This document shows, one piece after another, positions 58,860-64,000 of a stretch of 64,000 nucleotides of DNA. Source of the DNA: Neoechinorhynchus agilis (taxonomy: Eukaryota > Acanthocephala). Numbering within the stretch: the first letter of the stretch is position 1; each line of letters opens with the position of its first letter. The translations under genes were made by a program, and so were the position numbers. The notes beneath the pieces were generated by a model. That model was not told where the DNA came from. It was given only the letters and a program-made list of their open reading frames with translations, and searched no databases. The DNA lies in the NCBI GenBank assembly GCA_051530055.1, contig CM121343.1, positions 2,356,001-2,420,000 of the forward strand, read 5' to 3'.

Positions 58860-60500
58860 CATCCAGCAATCAATGCTGCCTTGGAATAGTGCCTATAATG
58901 TGATACATTGGCAATCGTAATCGTAAGGGGTTTCGGTTGTCAATTCTCGATATATAATGCACCTGAAAAATATTGAAATTAACCCAAAATATTGTCGAGG
59001 TCTGACTCTTTATCGCCAACTGGTGATGTTTCTTTAACGAAAAGCCATAATCGTCCAAGCTCCCAAAGGATCTTGATAATTATAAAATATTGTAAAAAAA
59101 TTGAAGGCAGTGTTTTTTCTTGTGCATTTTATGTATCGTTGTATTCATTAGATGAACACTGATCTTTTAAAACTCTTGGTGTGCTCGCTAAAACAACAAA
59201 GTATAATCTATTTCAATTCGCCCAGTTGAGTCTGTGAAAATGAACTACGAATATAAAGGAACAACAAAACTTTTAGATAACTAAGATTCTCTATTTCCGT
59301 ATAGTTATTCAAATTAATGGCATTTTTCACCGTTGGTGTAGTTTATTTTTATAAGAAAATCCAGAAGTTTCCTTTTTTCTTGAATCATTAATTTAAATTG
59401 TAGCCTTGATAACGGTTTTCTCATTCTTTACTACTGATGATCCGTTTTAACCTGGGCTTACAATATACACAATTTAGATTTGATTGTATGAAAAAGTATT
59501 TTACAACTTCTAAATATGCCTTATAATGTTATTGATTTTATTGAGCTTAATTGCTGTTCCAAGAATCTTGTTGTTTAACACTTAAAGAATTCCACAATGA
59601 GAAAGATCATGGAAGTTGTGATTTTGTAAATTTGTTTCAACTCGTGTACCACGAAAATTTGCTTGTGATAAAATACGCCTGGTACTAAATCACCAATATT
59701 TGATATCATCTCGCCGATTAATCGCATCTACACTAGTGTACTTGGAGCTTTTACTTATGTTTGGGCAAACGTAAAATCCATCGTCAGATAGGTCCTCTCA
59801 TTTGCTGTAACGAATGAAATTTTTAATCTTTTTTTAGGTCGTGAATATATTTGTGAATGCGAAGCAAAGTCAGATCAGTTAATCAAAAGTGTGTAATGAA
59901 GAGAGGAAATAAAACCTGATTTTAAACAAGAGGGGTCATCTAATTGATACAATCAATTATTATATTTGAAAAAGTGTTTTTATATTTGTGACAGTGTTCA
60001 TAAATCGCTACAATTGAATTTCTGCCTTTAATTTTAAAACTGCAAATTGGAAATGAAAGCAAAGTACGAAGTATTGAAAATTTCGAATCTTATGTTCACA
60101 ATAGTAAGCCGCACCGTTGAACCTAGATATTTTCTAAGGGGTGCTTACATCTTATTATTTTTTCATTTATTATGATGATCCACTTTCATACTATCTCATG
60201 TAAAGATGGTTGATTTTCAATTTATTTTTTATGTTATAAACTAAATTTGCCTTATTAGTCCTGCACTGTAATCACTTAGCTAGGAGGAGATGTGATTCCG
60301 CAAAAATGTTATGTTCTTACGATTTAAAATGAAAAAAGTTGTCCTTGGGTTGTTGCGGAAACTTACATTTTGTAAATAATAGATGTTGGCAAGTCGAATT
60401 TGAATTCAAGTTTTAATCTAGATTTCATTTTTTCTATCCGCATATCAAAAAGGGCTTTATATACAAAGGAGCGGCCTTAGGCATCAAATGCTTTATTAAG
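58860..60500. other. No gene recognised; AT-rich
   Basis: Possible last SLC35D exon near 59319-59390. Otherwise nothing seen. Confidence 0.35.
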
Positions 60501-60527
60501 TTCAAGATGTATTAAAATCTGTAGAAA

Positions 60528-60775
60528 TTGAATCGACACCACGTCCGACATTTAGGAATCCCTTCATCCGTTCTCTACAAATTTTACTTCTGCTTTATCT
60601 TACCATCCCTCACCTACGGTTACCCCGTATTTTGGAACCTTTCTAAATCGATAATCCGCCGTCTTGAATTTCTTCATAAAAAGGAACTAAAATTTGCACT
60701 GCGTTTTCCTAAACCTTTCTTTGTATTTTCAATAAACCTGTTATATATATTAACGAAGCCGCGAAAAAAATAGAA
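60528..60775 (+). pseudogene. Non-LTR RT C-terminal tail, second copy
   Basis: RHLGIPSSVLYKFYFCFILP then SLTYGYPVFWNLSKSIIRRL, nearly identical in protein and DNA to 2895-3040. 5'-truncated copy of the same LINE family. Confidence 0.85.
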
Positions 60776-62483
60776 AAAAAATTCAGGGAGGAAATTTTTT
60801 AAAGTGATCAAACGCTCAGTACAAGATTTAATAAAGCTTTGAATGGGAACTTGTAAATATGAAGGGATTAAAGATATAATTTTTTGCTTTTAGGTGAAAA
60901 TCATTTTAGCAAAGTTAATAGGTCACCGAAATTAATGATATTTGTATTGAATTTATTGATTAGTGCGGTCAATAAAAAGTGAAGAATAAAGCAGCTGAAA
61001 AAGCAAACATTCAGATGCAAAAGGATTGTACGTGAATGTTTAATACATATTTTCCTCATAATAAGAAGTACTATTTTGGCCTTTGTTTCTTACAAAATTT
61101 ATTCATTTGAGTATCAATATTATAAACTGTTGGTCAGATCAAATAAACTCTTAAATTTCCGGGGATGAATATAGATATTCATGAGAATCAGAAAAAGAGG
61201 GTAGTTTAAGGCATCTTGAACGTAAAAGATTATTAAAGGAGATTATCTGAGTTGAAAATATGTCAGTTTTAACAGCTAATAAGAGTTTAGGCGCCAAATT
61301 TCTATTTATAAAGCATTGAAGCCCTCCAGAGAAACTTATATAGTTTTTTGTTAATGGTGCGGAGGGTGAGATTATAAATGAATCATATGCTGAGTGATTA
61401 AAGAGGGGAAGAGGGCCTGACTCTTGAAAGCATAATATGTCCACTGTTTTAGGTGTGTAGGTAAATTGAATGCTCTAGAAGCATTATAGGTAGAAAATGA
61501 AAAGTCAAGCTCTTGATCCATTATCGGGGAATCCGAGAGCCTAACTTTTTGCTTTCCGTAATGTCCAATCGTGATCTCGATGGAGCTATATTAAATTCAG
61601 AGTCAGACGAGTAGGCCCGTTTGCTACTGTCAGGTGTATAAAGGGTTAGATCTTTTAGGATCTTCACCAGGTCCGGTGTTGACGGGTCAGGTGAGACCAC
61701 AGAATGTATAGGGGGCAGTGTGTTGCCCAGATGCTGTAATATCCAGTTTAGAATTTGCCTAAGAAGGTTTATCTCATTCATTAAATCATGTTGAGGTTTA
61801 GCAATACTACGTTTATTAATCCTGAGTTCAGGTGTTATGGGGGAGTCAAATCCCTTCGAATCAAGACTGGACACAGATTTCTCAGTCCTTTTTAATGGAG
61901 AATTTATCTCTGTTATCCTTCTATCCAATGGGTGTGGGAAATTGCGGCTATATCTGCTCCAGCCACTATTATTATGCGATAATAAACTTTTATGGGCAAT
62001 GGGCCTTACGGCGGGGAAGGTATTACTGTTTAAAGAAGTTTCAAAATATTATTCTGCTTTTTTTGCAGCTTTCAGCACAATTTGTGCACTTTATTTGGGA
62101 TGTATTGGTACATTCATTTTTCATGTGTGCCCCTGCACATAAAAGGCACCTAGGAGCCCGGCTGCAGTTGGAGGCATAATGCCCCCAAGTACAGCACCTC
62201 TGGCATTTAACGAATAATCATGAATGGTACTTTTAAGTTGGGAAAAGGTCATCCAATGCGATCTTAATGCACATCCCGACCCACATACTCTTTCTGCAAC
62301 ATCTAGTGCTGCTGAACATATCAAGGCATAGGGGTAATTAGAGTTGTTTCTCTGTAAATATTTAATGGGCTGTATCCCAGTTTTGTTGAAAATATCCCTA
62401 AAATCTTCTCCACTTAGTTCTAATGGAGGATTGTACATTAGAAAACTAACCTTCCTTGAAAGATCTATATACTTCATTTTTAT

Positions 62484-62525
62484 ATAAGCCGGACAAGAAA
62501 GGGATTGACTAAAATTGAATGATCA
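62484..62525 (+). repeat. 42 bp target-site duplicate, left
   Basis: ATAAGCCGGACAAGAAAGGG to GAATGATCA; identical to 62866-62907. It encodes part of ORF1 on minus (DHSILVNPFL). Confidence 0.9.
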
Positions 62526-62865
62526 TAACATACCGGCTTGCCTGTAAAACTTAAAAAATAGAACACAGCGCTCACCCTGAGTCGATAAACTGGCTGAGTT
62601 TGACATTTCGTAGTTGTGTCGAGGTGGTCAAGTGGACTAATGCCCGTGATCCCGATTAGGGGTCAAGTGGTTCGAATCCGTTACCACCAATGACGCACAG
62701 CCAAAGGGGGCGAAATACCGCTGAAGGGAGGAAACTCACTGATGAGTCCCGCCTCCTGGAGGTATCTGAGGATCCGGAGGAATGTACAAACTCTTAACCG
62801 ACATTAAAGACTATGTGGTTATATCACTTCTCTGATGTAATTGGTTTGGCCTTATGCCTAAATAA
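62526..62865 (+). mobile_element. tRNA-derived SINE, copy 3, inside LINE ORF1
   Basis: tRNA-like head at about 62619-62688: A-box TGGTCAAGTGG at 62625-62635 and a perfect B-box GGTTCGAATCC at 62669-62679. Body: GGGGGCGAAATACCGCTGAA, then ACTCACTGATGAGTCCCGCC, GGAGGTATCTGAGGATCC and GTACAAACTC. The 3' end is AAATAAATAA. A 42 bp direct repeat flanks the insertion, with about 85 bp of unexplained sequence (62526-62610) before the tRNA-like part. It is a pol III-promoter SINE, not a tRNA gene, since no full cloverleaf forms. Confidence 0.85.
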
Positions 62866-62907
62866 ATAAGCCGGACAAGAAAGGGATTGACTAAAATTGA
62901 ATGATCA
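62866..62907 (+). repeat. 42 bp target-site duplicate, right
   Basis: Identical to 62484-62525. Confidence 0.9.
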
Positions 62908-63284
62908 CTAGCGTCAAAGAAAGTAAATAGCACTGCCATTTTTGTTGAGAAAAACTTCTTTACGTTGTATGTTTTATTTTCCTTCTTTTTATCCCTAATC
63001 AAATATTTCTGGTAGAAATTCTTTGTCAAAAATACTGGAGAATTAACTCCTAGTTCTTCTTTTGGAATTTTTATGATATAATTTTCTTTTTTCTGAGGTC
63101 TCTTAACAACGTTTGTAACCAAAGGTGCACAATCACTCAAAATAACTTCACTTTCACGCGGGGGGTTCTCATACATACCAACCGGTTGATTTTTTGAAAC
63201 AACCGAGGGATCAGGAGGTCTCAAGACCTCAATGCCATAATCCATATCCGCGCACGAAATTTTTTAACACAACAAGCGCGAGTG

Positions 63285-63846
63285 TATTTATATTATTATT
63301 ATTTCACGCCTCATACAACATACACACAATCAATCTCTTAATTCCTCTTTCTTGCTTGATCTAATATGTCTCGGGCCCAAGATGGCTGTGAGTTGTGGGA
63401 CGATCTCTTAAATCCCCTCACAGCAGCCTCGAAAACCCTTCTTTTATGTCCTGATCCTGTAAAAAAAAGAATAACATGAGAAAATCACTTACCTCATTCC
63501 TGTTAAGTATATTAGTTTGATTAATGGGTAAAAAACTAGATGGTTTATTGAAAAAGATTCTAAGAATTGAGGAGTTGTAATTAAAATATTTACAGCTAGA
63601 ATAACAATAAGAATAAAACCAAATTTTAGACAAAAAATTCTTGTTAAAAAGGAAAAAAGGGGTTCCGTATCAATATTATTTTTAATAAGAATACTGCTAA
63701 GCTTATTCAGCATAGTAAGATAAAATGATAGTCTGTTTTCTGGGGGCCGGCCTCGTGCGAAAAAGCATATTGAACCCCCTATAAATATTTTGAACACTTT
63801 AGAAATAAAAGGTGGGGAAATTGATAACCTTTTGGCTCTTTTGATA
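63285..63846 (-). repeat. Long dispersed repeat, inverted partner of 1-587
   Basis: Reverse complement of the first 587 bases. On the minus strand it precedes the ORF1 start at 63245 by about 40 bp, so it is likely the 5' UTR or an upstream reading frame of this LINE. The match to the left end reaches base 1 of the window. Confidence 0.85.
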
Positions 63847-64000
63847 AAAATATCTGTTTCTGTCAGAAGACTTTTAAAGGAAGAGTTTATAAAAATTCTA
63901 TGATTTTTACAGGGGAAATCAACACCTAAAATCTTGGAATGTGATCTAAAATTGATATTAGGGAAATTGAAATTAGAAGATAATTCATTAATTAGAAGCT

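Larger units (their letters stand above)
61140..63245 (-). pseudogene. LINE 5' half: ORF1 and endonuclease start, SINE-interrupted
   Basis: Minus strand. ORF1 starts MDYGIEVLRPPDPSVVSK at 63245. It runs to the SINE at 62865 and resumes at about 62500 with SRKVSFLMYNPPLEL and GTQ-type nucleic-acid-binding text. A knuckle-like region follows near 62145 (AGAH, NECT), then a coiled segment (61928-61521). ORF2 begins with MDILCFQES at 61444 (AP-endonuclease start: CFQES, SFSGGLQCFINRN) and breaks off near 61140. Immediately upstream of ORF1 lies the repeat at 63285-63846. Full RT is absent. It may be the same family as 1545-3271. Confidence 0.75.

Noticed and set aside
62619-62688. Possible tRNA gene
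   Set aside because: A- and B-boxes are good, but the acceptor and anticodon arms do not form, and the sequence continues as a SINE body found in other copies.
1-63846. Polinton/Maverick-type giant transposon bounded by the end repeats
   Set aside because: No protein-primed DNA polymerase, capsid, ATPase or retroviral-type integrase set lies between the repeats, and ordinary host genes fill the interval.

Overview
This is a eukaryotic nuclear window, AT-rich (by eye), from an invertebrate animal. It holds intron-bearing metazoan genes (eIF3b, an alpha-type nicotinic receptor subunit, CapZ alpha, ECSIT, a PPTC7-like phosphatase, an SLC35D-type sugar transporter, a multi-sushi protein and a rhodopsin-like GPCR), and about half of it is repeats. 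Most introns I could place by joining conserved protein segments are only about 41-56 bp, with ordinary GT..AG ends. That suggests a small-intron ecdysozoan (nematode or mite) or another small-intron invertebrate; I cannot fix the species. No prokaryotic features, CRISPR array or true tRNA/rRNA gene is visible. 

Layout. 1-7.6 kb is a retroelement graveyard: a ~0.56 kb repeat whose inverted copy closes the window, a Penelope-like RT fragment, a non-LTR RT remnant, a gag/zinc-knuckle remnant, an ORF with a 212 bp tandem duplication, and a Tigger/pogo-type transposase remnant between two 100 bp direct repeats. 7.6-11.6 kb has no recognisable gene. 11.7-13.4 kb is the GPCR. 14.2-23.2 kb is a layered insertion site: inverted retroelement fragments, a 24 bp-unit minisatellite, a LINE inserted in the minisatellite, and a Ty3/gypsy LTR element inserted in the LINE. 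24.1-24.3 kb is a near-perfect hairpin element. 25.5-27.6 kb is intron-less eIF3b. 30.1-31.8 kb is the PPTC7-like phosphatase. 32.2-34.8 kb holds SINE and other element copies. 35.4-37.0 kb is ECSIT (+). 39.7-37.3 kb (-) is a small Tyr/Glu-rich gene followed by a sushi/CCP gene. 43.9-47.4 kb holds a 73 bp-unit satellite and a 354 bp tandem duplication. 48.9-50.1 kb is CapZ alpha with an unusual C-terminal tail. 52.2-55.8 kb is the nicotinic receptor. 56.9-58.9 kb is SLC35D. 60.5-63.8 kb is LINE sequence, with a tRNA-derived SINE inserted into its ORF1. 

The host genes are unrelated housekeeping and neuronal genes; I see no operon or pathway cluster. The clearest new story is the repeat biology: a three-level nested insertion that can be undone on paper, a SINE carrying all the strands of a hammerhead ribozyme in a scrambled order, dispersed CTGATGAGG..CGAAATATTTCG hairpin elements, and five scattered copies of one conserved retroelement C-terminus.
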